This document shows, piece after piece, positions 1 through 7,826 of a DNA stretch of 61,426 bases. The stretch is from CAZTVF01 sp964616985 (lineage in GTDB: Bacteria > Planctomycetota > Phycisphaerae > SM23-33): assembly GCA_964616985.1 (NCBI GenBank), contig CAZTVF010000015.1, positions 1 through 61,426 on the forward strand, read 5' to 3'. A model generated the notes under the pieces. It had not been told where the DNA came from. It saw only the letters and a list, made by a program, of their open reading frames with translations, and did no database searches. Both the position numbers and the translations under genes were made by a program. How positions within the stretch are numbered: position 1 is the first letter of the stretch; each line of letters begins with the position of its first letter.

Positions 1-162
1 GCACGATGTATTGGCAGGTAAACTCGTGCACGATGTATTGGCAGTTGTCAGCTACCGGCTACCGGGCACTTTCTCTGCACCGGCTACCGGCTACTTTGTC
101 CACCGTGTGCCGAAGATATACTTGGATAGACACAAGGACTGACCTTCACGAAGGAAATACCT
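1..162. repeat. Short direct repeats and putative promoter upstream of the ribokinase gene
   Basis: A 17-bp sequence, GCACGATGTATTGGCAG, occurs at 1-17 and again at 28-44. The motif GCTACCGGCTAC is also repeated, near 50 and near 82. A -10-like TATACT lies at 117-122, about 40 nt before the ribokinase start, and no convincing -35 is visible. No gene is seen in this stretch. Confidence 0.45.
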
Positions 163-1098
163 ATGCCGGTCAAGCCGAACATACTCGTCGTCGGTAGCCT
201 CAACATGGACCTGGTCGTCCGCACCGCCGTCATGCCGCTGGGCGGCGAGACGGTGCTGGGAGATGGCTTCAAGACCACGCCCGGCGGCAAGGGGGCCAAC
301 CAGGCCGTCGCAGCCGCACGCCTGGGGGCCCGCTGCCAGATGATCGGCCGCGTCGGCGAGGACCCCTTCGGCCACACGCTGCTGGCGGGGCTGGCGGCCG
401 AGGGCGTCGATTGCAGCACGGTCATGAAGACCGCCGACGCCGCCACCGGCGTGGCCATGATCATCGTCGACGCCAAGGGCGAGAATTCCATCGTGGTGGC
501 CAGCGGCGCCAACTTCCGCCTCACGCCCGACGACGTCTTCAGCTGCGAGTCGGCCTTCGCCAAGGCCGACCTGGTGCTGCTGCAACTGGAACTGCCCCTG
601 CCGACGGTGCGGGCGGCCATCGAGGTCGCGCGGCGTCACGGCTGCAGGACGATCCTGGACCCTGCGCCGGCGCCCCGCAGCATGCCGCCGGAGCTGTACC
701 AGGTGGATATCATCTCCCCCAACGCCACCGAGGCCGAGATCCTCGTCGGCTCCGTCGCCGTCGAAGAGCGCGTGGACAAACAGGTCGCGTCGGAGCTGGT
801 CACCCGGGGCGCCAAGGCCGCGGTGCTCAAGCTCGGGGCGCGGGGGTCTTTGGTGGTGATGGCCGACGGCCACATCTATACCGTCCCGACCTACAAGGTG
901 GACGTGGTGGACACCACCGCCGCGGGCGACGCCTTCACGGCCGCCCTGGGCGTGGCGATCGCCCAAGGCCGGCACATGCACGACGCGGCCCGCTTCGCCA
1001 ACGCCGCCGGGGCGCTGGCCTGCACCAAGTTCGGCGCGCAGACGGCCATGCCGCGTGCGGAGGAAGTCGAAGTGCTGATGGAAGACCAAACCGCCTGA
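163..1098 (+). CDS. rbsK: Ribokinase (PfkB family)
   Basis: Predicted to phosphorylate D-ribose to ribose 5-phosphate with ATP in the cytoplasm. The 311-residue length is usual for ribokinases. The N-terminal PfkB signature includes VVGSLNMDLV and GGKGANQAVAAARLGA. The C-terminal signature DTTAAGDAFTAAL carries the anion-hole glycines and the catalytic Asp. The start ATG is preceded by GAAGGA at good spacing. The PfkB family is certain; ribose as substrate is likely from the GGKGANQ and DTTAAGD signatures, but a related sugar or nucleoside cannot be excluded. No ribose transporter or regulator is adjacent, so it looks monocistronic. Confidence 0.9.
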   Translation: MPVKPNILVVGSLNMDLVVRTAVMPLGGETVLGDGFKTTPGGKGANQAVAAARLGARCQMIGRVGEDPFGHTLLAGLAAEGVDCSTVMKTADAATGVAMIIVDAKGENSIVVASGANFRLTPDDVFSCESAFAKADLVLLQLELPLPTVRAAIEVARRHGCRTILDPAPAPRSMPPELYQVDIISPNATEAEILVGSVAVEERVDKQVASELVTRGAKAAVLKLGARGSLVVMADGHIYTVPTYKVDVVDTTAAGDAFTAALGVAIAQGRHMHDAARFANAAGALACTKFGAQTAMPRAEEVEVLMEDQTA

Positions 1099-1661
1099 TT
1101 GCGGATTGCGGATTGAAAAGCGAAGCGACGCCATCCCTTGCGTGCTGGTGAGGCGGTACCGTTGCGGAGCTTTGATCCGCGCCCCGCAACCACTGCTTGT
1201 CCCGTGACAAGTCCTCTTGAGAAGAGTCATGCCGCTATGAGCAGGTTTCCGTCAAGTCGGAAGCGGCCGGAAGCGGATTCTTCTCCAACCGTGTCGTCGC
1301 GATGGACGCACCAGATAGAATAGTTCGCCCCGGCGCCAGTCGCTTTTGAATGGGGGACTGGGGCATTGATATGCGCATCGGCTGCCGCGATGCCGAGTGG
1401 TCAAGGCACGGGTGTCGCTTCGCTTTTCAATCCGCAATCCGCATTCCGCAATCCGCAATTCCTCCCGCCTGCCAAATCACGCACCGGGGGGCGATGGGGC
1501 ACATATTCAGGCAGAAAAACGGAGAGATCTGGCGCGGGCGGATTTTGCGTAACAACCGGGTGCGGCGCGTTTTGCGCCTGGTGGCATCGACGTTGCTGTC
1601 TCTACCTACGCACGGACTGCGCTTGGAGTACGGCATGAGGCCTTTTTGAGGTGAGTTTGCC
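1097..1661. repeat. Non-coding gap with inverted copies of a GATTGCGGATTG repeat
   Basis: The gap between the ribokinase and receiver genes holds a GATTGCGGATTGCGGATTG tract followed by GAAAAGCGAAGCGAC (1097-1131). An inverted copy lies at about 1412-1462: GTCGCTTCGCTTTTC followed by ATCCGCAATCCGCA units. The same GATTGCGGATT motif recurs just after the receiver gene, near 2075-2100. I see no convincing gene here. Confidence 0.6.
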
Positions 1662-2072
1662 ATGGTTGCTGCCTTGAATCAGAGAAAAGCACCCTTCGGT
1701 CTTGTGGTCTCAGGAGAGGCCGAGGCCTGGCAGAATGCCCTTGAACAGATTGTCGGGCCCGGCTGGATCGCAACTTATAAGGTCAAGGGCGACAATGAGT
1801 TAATGGAAGTTGTCCGCTCGGGCGTGGTCGATGCGGCCGTGCTGGACGAAGACGTGGACTGGGGCCTGGACGTGATGCAACTGCTGCGGATGATCCGCCG
1901 GCTTGACGCGATGCTGCCGGTTGTGGTCGTGACGCGGCGTAACGATCGCCGCCTGCTGGAGTCGGCCTTGAGGCTGACGGCCTTCAGCGTGGTGTCCAAG
2001 CCCCTGGAGCTCGAAGAGCTCCTGCGTCAGATCCGCCGGATCATGGTCCGCCTGGATGAGATGCTGCGGTAA
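1662..2072 (+). CDS. Stand-alone response-regulator receiver-like protein
   Basis: A 136-residue protein with the beta-alpha fold pattern of a CheY-like receiver and no output domain. The candidate phosphoacceptor Asp is in AAVLDEDVDW, the switch Ser/Thr position is the Thr of VVVVTRRND, and the conserved Lys is in VVSKPLELEELL. The acidic pair that normally follows beta-1 is not obvious: the N-terminus reads GLVVSGEAEAW. Mg2+-dependent phosphorylation may therefore be weak, or the domain may act as a non-phosphorylated adaptor. No histidine kinase is adjacent. The C-terminal helix is Arg-rich. The receiver fold is fairly sure; the partner is unknown. Confidence 0.7.
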   Translation: MVAALNQRKAPFGLVVSGEAEAWQNALEQIVGPGWIATYKVKGDNELMEVVRSGVVDAAVLDEDVDWGLDVMQLLRMIRRLDAMLPVVVVTRRNDRRLLESALRLTAFSVVSKPLELEELLRQIRRIMVRLDEMLR

Positions 2073-2470
2073 GAATTGCGGATTTCAGATTGCGGATTTC
2101 GGATTTGTGTTGCGAGTGTAAGCTCTTGTCGATGATGAGATTGGATTCGCGCCGGGTTCGTTTTTTCAGGAACTGAAGACCGACATGAGTATGGGCGCCG
2201 GGTTCGTTTTTCCGGCTACTGGCTTGCGGGTGCTGCAGCACAAGGCGCCGGGTTCGTTTTTCCGGGCGCTGCCGAGGCGATGGGTTCGCCGGGCGGCCGC
2301 TAGAACGCAAGCGAGAAGCGATTGGGTTCGTTTTGCTGTTACTGATCAACTGATTCACTGATGCACCGCGTACTGGATCACCGGTTACTGCTTACTGATT
2401 ACCGGTTACTGATTTCTGTTACTGCCGGTTTACTGACTTACTGATAGACCAACTAAGAAGGAGTAGCACA
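2073..2470. repeat. Non-coding gap with spaced GCGCCGGGTTCGTTTTT repeats upstream of groES
   Basis: Three copies of GCGCCGGGTTCGTTTTT start at 2149, 2195 and 2245, about 46-50 bp apart, and a partial GGGTTCGTTTT follows near 2324. From about 2338 to 2450 the DNA is low-complexity, with repeated TTACTGAT/CCGGTTACTG units. I see no CIRCE (HrcA) inverted repeat, although the next genes are groES-groEL. Confidence 0.6.
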
Positions 2471-2779
2471 ATGGCGAAGGCTGCAGCGGCACCGAAGATT
2501 CGTCCCCTCGGGGAGAAGGTCCTGATCAAGCGTCTGGAGGCCGAGACGACCACCAAGGGTGGCATCGTCCTGCCGGACACGGCCAAGGAAAAGCCCCAGA
2601 AGGGCACGGTCGTCGCGCTGGGCGACGGCAAGATGATGGACGACGGCAAGCGGGCCGAGTTCCAGGTGAAGGTCGGCGACAAGGTGCTGTTCGCCAGCTA
2701 CGCCGGCACCGAGATCAAGGTCAGCGGCGAAGAATTCATGCTCATGGACGAATCGGACGTCCTGGCTATCCTCGACTAA
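2471..2779 (+). CDS. groES: Co-chaperonin GroES
   Basis: The 10-kDa lid of the GroEL chamber, acting with the product of the next gene in cytoplasmic protein folding. At 102 residues it is of normal length. Family landmarks include RPLGEKVLIKRLE, the mobile-loop region TTTKGGIVLPDTAKEKP, and the C-terminal segment GEEFMLMDESDVLAILD. There is a short extra Ala-rich N-terminus (MAKAAAAPK). A strong AGAAGGAG lies 7 nt before the ATG. groEL follows 35 bp downstream, the standard operon arrangement. No HrcA/CIRCE site is visible, so heat control may use another mechanism. Confidence 0.97.
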   Translation: MAKAAAAPKIRPLGEKVLIKRLEAETTTKGGIVLPDTAKEKPQKGTVVALGDGKMMDDGKRAEFQVKVGDKVLFASYAGTEIKVSGEEFMLMDESDVLAILD

Positions 2780-2814
2780 CCCCCCACACGAACATACACA
2801 GGGAACAAAGAATC

Positions 2815-4443
2815 ATGGCAAAGAAACGCATCGCATTTGATACCGAAGCACGTGAGGCCATTCGTCGCGGCGTGAAGCAGCTTGCCGCCGCGGTGAAGGT
2901 CACGCTGGGCCCCACCGGCCGCGTCGTCGTCCTGGAGAAGTCCTTCGGCGCCCCCACCGTCACCAAGGACGGCGTCTCGGTGGCCAAGGAGATCGAGCTC
3001 GAAGACGCCTGCGAGAACATGGGCGCCCAGATGGTGAAGGAAGTCGCCTCCAAGACGTCCAACGTCGCCGGCGACGGCACGACCACCGCCACCATTTATG
3101 CCGAGGCCATCTTCGATGAAGGTCTCAAGAACGTCGCCGCCGGCGCCAAGGCCAACCAGCTCAAGCGCGGCATCGACAAGGCCGTCGAGACCGTCGTGGC
3201 CGAGCTCAAGCGGCTGTGCAAGCCCATCAAGAGCTCCAAGGAAATCGCCCAGGTCGGCACGTGCGCGGCCAACCAGGACGAGGAAATCGGCAAGATGATC
3301 GCCGAGGCCATGGACAAGGTCGGCAAGGACGGCGTGATCACGGTCGAAGAGGGCAAGGGCCTGGCCACCGCGGTGGACCTCGTCGAAGGCATGCAGTTCG
3401 ACAAGGGCTACATCTCGCCGCACTTCGTCAACAAGGTCGAGACCATGGAGTGCGACCTGGACAGCCCGCTGATCCTCATCCACGAGAAGAAGATCACGGC
3501 CATCAAGGACCTGGTGCCCCTGCTGGAGAAGATCGCCCAGAGCGGGCGCCCGCTGGTGATCATCGCCGAGGACATCGAGGGCGAGGCCCTGGCGACGCTG
3601 GTGGTCAACAAGCTGCGCGGCACGCAGGCCGTCGCCGTCAAGGCCCCCGGCTTCGGCGACCGCCGCAAGGAAATGCTCCGTGACATCGCCGTCCTCACCG
3701 GCGGCAAGGCCGTCATGGAAGACATGGGCATCAGCACCGAGAGCATCCAGATGAGCGACTTGGGCTCGGCCAAGCGGGTCCGCATCGACAAGGACAACAC
3801 CACCATCATCGAAGGCGGCGGCAAGACGGCCGACATCAAGGGCCGCATCGAGCAGATCAAGCACGAGATCGAGGCCACCACCTCCGACTACGACCGCGAG
3901 AAGCTCGAGGAACGCCTGGCCAAGCTGTCGGGCGGCGTGGCCCAGATCAACGTGGGCGCCGCCACCGAAGTGGAGATGAAGGAAAAGAAGGCCCGCGTCG
4001 AAGACGCCCTGCACGCCACCCGTGCAGCCGTCGAAGAAGGCATCCTGCCCGGCGGCGGCGTGGCCGTGCTGCGCACGCTCAAGGCGCTGGACAAGATCAA
4101 GTGCGACAGCGAAGACGAGAAGACCGGCGTGGACATCATCCGTCGCGCCCTGGTCGCCCCGATCAAGCAGATCGCCTCGAACTCCGGCCTCGAAGGCTCC
4201 ATCGTCGCGGCGAAGGTCATGGAAAACGATGACCCGAACTTCGGCTACGACGCCCTGGCCGGCAAGTACTGCGACATGGTCAAGGCCGGCGTGATCGTGC
4301 CGACCAAGGTCGAGCGTTCGGCCCTGCAGAATGCCGCCTCCGTGGCCGGCCTCCTGCTGACCACCGACGCGATCGTCTCGGAAATCCCCGAGAAGAAGAA
4401 GTCTGCAGCCCCCGCCGGCGGCATGGGCGAGGACATGTACTAA
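2815..4443 (+). CDS. groEL: 60-kDa chaperonin GroEL
   Basis: ATP-driven folding chamber that works with GroES. The 542-residue length is standard. Visible landmarks are the ATP-binding segment VTLGPTGRVVVLEK, the catalytic-loop NVAGDGTTTATIYAEAI, EGMQFDKGYISPHF, and the Gly/Met-rich C-terminus ending GGMGEDMY. That tail is typical of housekeeping GroEL rather than of divergent paralogues. It lies 35 bp after groES. A strong hairpin (10-bp arms GGCGGGTGGA/TCCACCCGCC, 4585-4614) sits downstream. It lacks a T-run, so it may protect the 3' end rather than terminate transcription. Confidence 0.98.
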   Translation: MAKKRIAFDTEAREAIRRGVKQLAAAVKVTLGPTGRVVVLEKSFGAPTVTKDGVSVAKEIELEDACENMGAQMVKEVASKTSNVAGDGTTTATIYAEAIFDEGLKNVAAGAKANQLKRGIDKAVETVVAELKRLCKPIKSSKEIAQVGTCAANQDEEIGKMIAEAMDKVGKDGVITVEEGKGLATAVDLVEGMQFDKGYISPHFVNKVETMECDLDSPLILIHEKKITAIKDLVPLLEKIAQSGRPLVIIAEDIEGEALATLVVNKLRGTQAVAVKAPGFGDRRKEMLRDIAVLTGGKAVMEDMGISTESIQMSDLGSAKRVRIDKDNTTIIEGGGKTADIKGRIEQIKHEIEATTSDYDREKLEERLAKLSGGVAQINVGAATEVEMKEKKARVEDALHATRAAVEEGILPGGGVAVLRTLKALDKIKCDSEDEKTGVDIIRRALVAPIKQIASNSGLEGSIVAAKVMENDDPNFGYDALAGKYCDMVKAGVIVPTKVERSALQNAASVAGLLLTTDAIVSEIPEKKKSAAPAGGMGEDMY

Positions 4444-4757
4444 GAAGCCCGTTGACTGGTTAACTCGTTAACCGGTTGACTGGTGGTCGATGGCGTCACC
4501 GTAGGGTGGGCAGGCTTGCCCACCATCTGGCGACGCGGATGCCAAAGAGAAGGCAATAGGCAATTGGCCAAGATGATGCAAAGCGGCGGGTGGATCCAAT
4601 CGGGTCCACCCGCCGTGTGCGTCTTGGCAGCGCATCGTGCCGTTCGGTGCCAAGCTTCTGCCTCGAAGGCAAGATCGTTTTTCAATGGCAGGAGCCGGCA
4701 ATCAGCTGATCACTAGCAATGTGAGCATCAGCTACCCTAAGCATAGGGTTGAGCGTA
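4444..4757. repeat. Non-coding gap with hairpins after groEL
   Basis: The gap holds a GTTGACTGGTTAACTCGTTAACC low-complexity stretch broken into short units, a GTGGGCAGGCTTGCCCAC hairpin near 4506, a GAAGGCAATAGGCAATTG unit near 4552 (also found at 26398), and a 10-bp-arm hairpin at 4585-4614. No gene is seen. Confidence 0.55.
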
Positions 4758-5282
4758 CTATTGCGAATCTGGGTTCTTCCGGGCTTCCCAGTACGCTTTG
4801 TTGGAGAGGATGGTCTGTCGCGCTTCAGGGTTCCGCATCGCCTCGACCTGTGGAACGAAATCGAGGTCGTGGTGTGCGTGCAACCCATCGAGATTGATAC
4901 CCGGGGCATCAGTCGGGAAATACTCCCCATCGAAGTAGATGTATTCCTTGCCAACTTGGAGCGGCTTCAAGAGGATCGTCATCCATTCGACCCATTCGGC
5001 AAGCTGCTCAGGGCTTGGGTCTTTCTGCCATCGCGCGCGGAGGTCGGCAGTTCCAAGTTCCGCCAGCGACTGGGGCACAACAATTGCCTTTGCAAACGTG
5101 AAGGCCTTGCGGCATCGGATGCACGTGAAAAGCCACCCACACCCACACCAGGGGCAATCAAGCTGTGGAGGGGAAGATGCCAGAGCGTTGTCGCATCGAC
5201 AAAAAGAAACGAGGTCGTCGTTCGCCTTCACCAAGTAGAGGGTGCCGTCTTCTTGTTTTGGCTTATCGAGAAAAGGCCACAT
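4758..5282 (-). CDS. Hypothetical protein with Cys-rich zinc-ribbon-like segment
   Basis: I do not recognise the family. The 174-residue protein has closely spaced cysteines near residues 28-57 (CRCDN, CPWCGCGW, CIRCRKAF), which look like a zinc-binding knuckle pair. An acidic/aromatic C-terminal part follows (EYIYFDGEYFPTDAPG) with a His-rich patch (GLHAHHDLDF). The start ATG at 5282 is chosen because GGGAG sits 7 nt upstream; the longer open frame upstream has no support. There is no signal peptide, so it is probably cytoplasmic. The base composition is clearly less GC-rich than the flanking genes, which may mean recent acquisition. Confidence 0.65.
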   Translation of the reverse strand: MWPFLDKPKQEDGTLYLVKANDDLVSFCRCDNALASSPPQLDCPWCGCGWLFTCIRCRKAFTFAKAIVVPQSLAELGTADLRARWQKDPSPEQLAEWVEWMTILLKPLQVGKEYIYFDGEYFPTDAPGINLDGLHAHHDLDFVPQVEAMRNPEARQTILSNKAYWEARKNPDSQ

Positions 5283-5480
5283 ATCATTCTCCCGTTTCCG
5301 GTCAAGATTGTACGCTGCGGATACCACCTTCTGCAAAGGCCATAGTTCGTCGAGTGCCGCGGCTCCCGCCGATCGGCGACAAAAGGCGTCCATGGATCGA
5401 GAGGAATAGCAAAGTCGGCCAGCGCCGTTGTACGCTTGGACGTTGGCGGCGGAGGGGCACGAGGGGTATACTCTCGCCCC

Positions 5481-6146
5481 ATGTCCGCAACACAACTCCT
5501 CATGTTCGACTATGACGGCGTGATCGTCGATTCGCTGGCGACGTTTCGCGCGGCGCTGGCGGCGGCGTGCGAGGCCGAGCGGGCGGGGCTGATGACGAAC
5601 GAAGAGGACTTCCTGCGGCTGTTCGATGGCAACATGTACGAGGGGCTCGTCGCGGCCGGGGTGCCGAGGGACCACCTGCCGGCCTTGACGCAGCGGCTGG
5701 CCGCCGGCCTGGCGGCCGCGAACGACCGGCTGCGGCTGTTCGACGGTGCGGGCGAGATGCTCAAGACGCTGGCCGCGACACACGCGGTGTACGTGATCAC
5801 CTCCAACGTCTCGCACGTGGTCGAGGCCGTGCTGGCCCGCGAGGGCATCGTGGTGCTCGACGTGCTGGGCGCCGACAAGGGCACGGGCAAGGTGGCGAAG
5901 ATCCGGGCCACCATCGCCCGCCATGCCGGACTGCCCCCCTGCTACGTGGGCGACACGCTGGGGGACATGGTCGAAGGCCGCGCCGCCGGTTGCCGCACCC
6001 TCGCCGCCGCCTGGGGCTGGCACGACGAGGCCCGCCTGCGGCGGGGCAAACCCGATTTCATCGCCCATTCGCCAGCGGAGCTGGTGGCGCTGGTGGCCCA
6101 ACAGAAAGCCCACCACAAAGAGCACAAGGAACACGAAGAAGAATAA
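5481..6146 (+). CDS. HAD-superfamily hydrolase (phosphoglycolate phosphatase-like)
   Basis: A 221-residue haloacid-dehalogenase phosphatase. Motif I is MFDYDGVIVDS with Asp10/Asp12, motif II is the Ser of VITSNVS, and motif III/IV is VGDTLGDMVEG. A C1-type cap lies between motifs I and II. The substrate is unknown. The start at 5481 is chosen because the HAD beta-1 strand begins at once. No Shine-Dalgarno is present, but TATACT at 5467-5472 lies 8 nt upstream, suggesting a leaderless message. The C-terminal tail, about KAHHKEHKEHEEE, is encoded by an intergenic CACCACAAAG repeat rather than by conserved sequence, so the ancestral stop was probably earlier. Confidence 0.85.
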   Translation: MSATQLLMFDYDGVIVDSLATFRAALAAACEAERAGLMTNEEDFLRLFDGNMYEGLVAAGVPRDHLPALTQRLAAGLAAANDRLRLFDGAGEMLKTLAATHAVYVITSNVSHVVEAVLAREGIVVLDVLGADKGTGKVAKIRATIARHAGLPPCYVGDTLGDMVEGRAAGCRTLAAAWGWHDEARLRRGKPDFIAHSPAELVALVAQQKAHHKEHKEHEEE

Positions 6147-6214
6147 GGGATCGCCTTGTTCGAATTCGCTGGCGACTTCTTACCCTTTGTGTTCTTTGTG
6201 TCCTTTGTGGTGAA
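6111..6214. repeat. Inverted pair of CACAAAG/CTTTGTG repeat elements
   Basis: CACCACAAAGAGCACAAGG starts at 6111, and the opposite orientation, CTTTGTGTTCTTTGTGTCC, lies at 6185-6214. Together they can fold into a long stem spanning the end of the HAD gene and the gap before the PHP gene. The same family recurs at 43631, 43946, 44290, 44623, 44699 and 51252. Confidence 0.7.
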
Positions 6215-6239
6215 GTGTTAGATACGGAACGGAGAACCG

Positions 6240-7088
6240 ATGAACATCACCTGTGACTGGCATATTCATTCTCGGAATTCGTGCGATGGCGCGTGCATCC
6301 CGGTGGGTGAGTTGATCGGCCGCGCGGCGGCCAAGGGGATCAGGGACTTCGGCCTGACGGATCACCTGCACTCGCTGATCAACCTGCCGGACATCGTGCG
6401 GTCGCGGGCGGAGTGGGATGCGAGCAACCCGCCGCTGCGGTTTCACTTCGGCATCGAGGTGAGCGTGATGTCGCAGTGGGAGCTCGACCGCATCAACGCG
6501 GGCGGCTACGAGAGGTGCACGTACGGCATCCGCGACGGCGGCCCCGCCGGCGGTGCACTGGCCATCGCGCTGACGCCGGAGCACATCCAGCAGTTCGGCA
6601 TCGAGTACGTCGTGGGCGGCACGCACTGGCCGATGTACGTGCCCCGGGACCGCGAGGCGATCATCCGCGACTATCACCGCCAGAACATGTTCCTGGCCGC
6701 GCACCCGCTGCTGGACATCGTCGCGCACCCGTGGTGGTGGATGGGCCACTGGCAGGACGCCGACGGCCGCTACACCACCGATCCCTGGCTGGACGACTTC
6801 GGCAAGATTCCGCAGTCGATGCACGAGGAGTTCGCTGCGGCCGCCGTGCAGCACGGCACGGCCGTGGAGATCAACCTCGGGGCCGTGCTGCTGAGCCCGT
6901 GGTACCCGGACACGTTCGCCGGGCAGTACGTGGAGTACGTCGGCCTGCTCCGCAGCCGCGGGGTCAAGCTCAGCATCGGCTCCGACTGCCACGACGGCAG
7001 CTACGCCTGCGACTTCGCGCGGGCGGCCGAGCTGATCTCGCCGCTGGGGATTCGCGACGAGGAGTTGTTCCGACTGTCGTCGCGGTAG
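6240..7088 (+). CDS. PHP-domain phosphoesterase (histidinol-phosphatase-like)
   Basis: A 282-residue protein of the polymerase and histidinol phosphatase (PHP) superfamily, a metal-dependent phosphoesterase fold. The metal-ligand motifs appear in order: WHIHSRNS, GLTDHLHS, GGTHWP, AHPWWWMGHW and IGSDCHDGS. GGAG precedes the ATG at good spacing. It follows a HAD phosphatase by about 95 bp across a repeat, so co-transcription is possible but unproven. No his genes are nearby, so a role in histidine synthesis is not supported; a general phosphoesterase or a sugar-phosphate phosphatase is equally likely. Confidence 0.85.
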   Translation: MNITCDWHIHSRNSCDGACIPVGELIGRAAAKGIRDFGLTDHLHSLINLPDIVRSRAEWDASNPPLRFHFGIEVSVMSQWELDRINAGGYERCTYGIRDGGPAGGALAIALTPEHIQQFGIEYVVGGTHWPMYVPRDREAIIRDYHRQNMFLAAHPLLDIVAHPWWWMGHWQDADGRYTTDPWLDDFGKIPQSMHEEFAAAAVQHGTAVEINLGAVLLSPWYPDTFAGQYVEYVGLLRSRGVKLSIGSDCHDGSYACDFARAAELISPLGIRDEELFRLSSR

Positions 7089-7383
7089 CCCGCGTTCTTT
7101 GCCGCAGAGAACACGGAGAGCGCGGAGATAATAAGAGAGAGAACAGAAGAGCGAACGCAGACTGGGGCATTGGGGAAGAGATGGATGCGTCACCTAAAGC
7201 CGGCCCACTGCGTGGGTCGGCAACCTTGGGAATCACGACGCGTCTGAACGAGCTTGGGGTCTCGCTGCAGCCTGACCGTGTTTCACTCGCCTCCGGACTT
7301 TGCGTTCTTCTACGGCGGCGCGATGGACGCGCTACAATGGCCAGATTCGTCTGTTCGGGGAACCCACATTGAAAGGATAGAAC

Positions 7384-7671
7384 ATGCAGATGCCCAAGGT
7401 CCAGAAATGTGAAGTGTCGCAGTGCGCCTATAACCGCAGCCAGACCTGCCACGCCCTGGCCATCACGGTGGGCGACGGCGCGCATCCGGCATGCGACACG
7501 TTCTGCGTAGCCAGTTCCAAGGGCGGCGACTCCAACGCCACTGGTTGCGTGGGCGCGTGCAAGGTCTCGATCTGCAAGTTCAACTCGAACCTCGAGTGCC
7601 AGGCGCAGTCGATCACCGTGGTGAACCACCAGCAGAAGTGCGCCGACTGCGGGACCTTCCAGCCGCGGTAG
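7384..7671 (+). CDS. Protein with two DUF1540 domains
   Basis: A small 95-residue cysteine-rich protein made of two repeats of the DUF1540 pattern. The first runs CEVSQCAYNRSQTCHALAIT and the second CKVSICKFNSNLECQAQSIT, each followed by a Cys pair (CDTF, CADCGTF). Cysteine spacing implies metal or Fe-S binding, but the biochemical role of DUF1540 is unknown. GAAAGGA precedes the ATG, and a -10-like TACAAT lies at 7333-7338. A hairpin repeat follows at 7703. Confidence 0.85.
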   Translation: MQMPKVQKCEVSQCAYNRSQTCHALAITVGDGAHPACDTFCVASSKGGDSNATGCVGACKVSICKFNSNLECQAQSITVVNHQQKCADCGTFQPR

Positions 7672-7702
7672 CTTGGGCGCCATTCGCGCCCCGTAAGGTT
7701 TC

Positions 7703-7823
7703 GGGTGCCATGCTCCTAGCCCCGCAGGGGCAGAAGCATGTTTACAGAGTTTTTACACAGCGAGTGTCTAAACATGCTTTTGGCCCTGCGGGCCTAAAAG
7801 CATGGCACCCGCGCATGGCACCC
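7703..7823. repeat. Inverted pair of GGGTGCCATGC hairpin elements
   Basis: One unit reads GGGTGCCATGC, then a CCCCGCAGGGG-centred hairpin, then GCATG (7703-7740). An inverted second unit (7773-7810) ends GCATGGCACCC, and a further GCATGGCACCC remnant lies at 7813-7823. The whole block can fold as a cruciform between the convergent DUF1540 and radical SAM genes. Other copies of the family are at 21222, 25007, 25026, 41790 and 60307. Confidence 0.8.
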
Positions 7824-7826
7824 GAC

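Noticed and set aside
2149..2270. Three spaced GCGCCGGGTTCG copies considered as a CRISPR
   Set aside because: Too few copies, too short a repeat and no cas genes in the window.
2073..2470. CIRCE element upstream of groES
   Set aside because: No TTAGCACTC-N9-GAGTGCTAA-like palindrome; the nearest GCGAGTG stretch has no partner arm.
2776..4014. Long open frame of 412 codons antisense to groEL
   Set aside because: It mirrors the codon pattern of groEL, has no family similarity that I can see and a low-complexity Gly/Leu/His composition typical of shadows in high-GC DNA.
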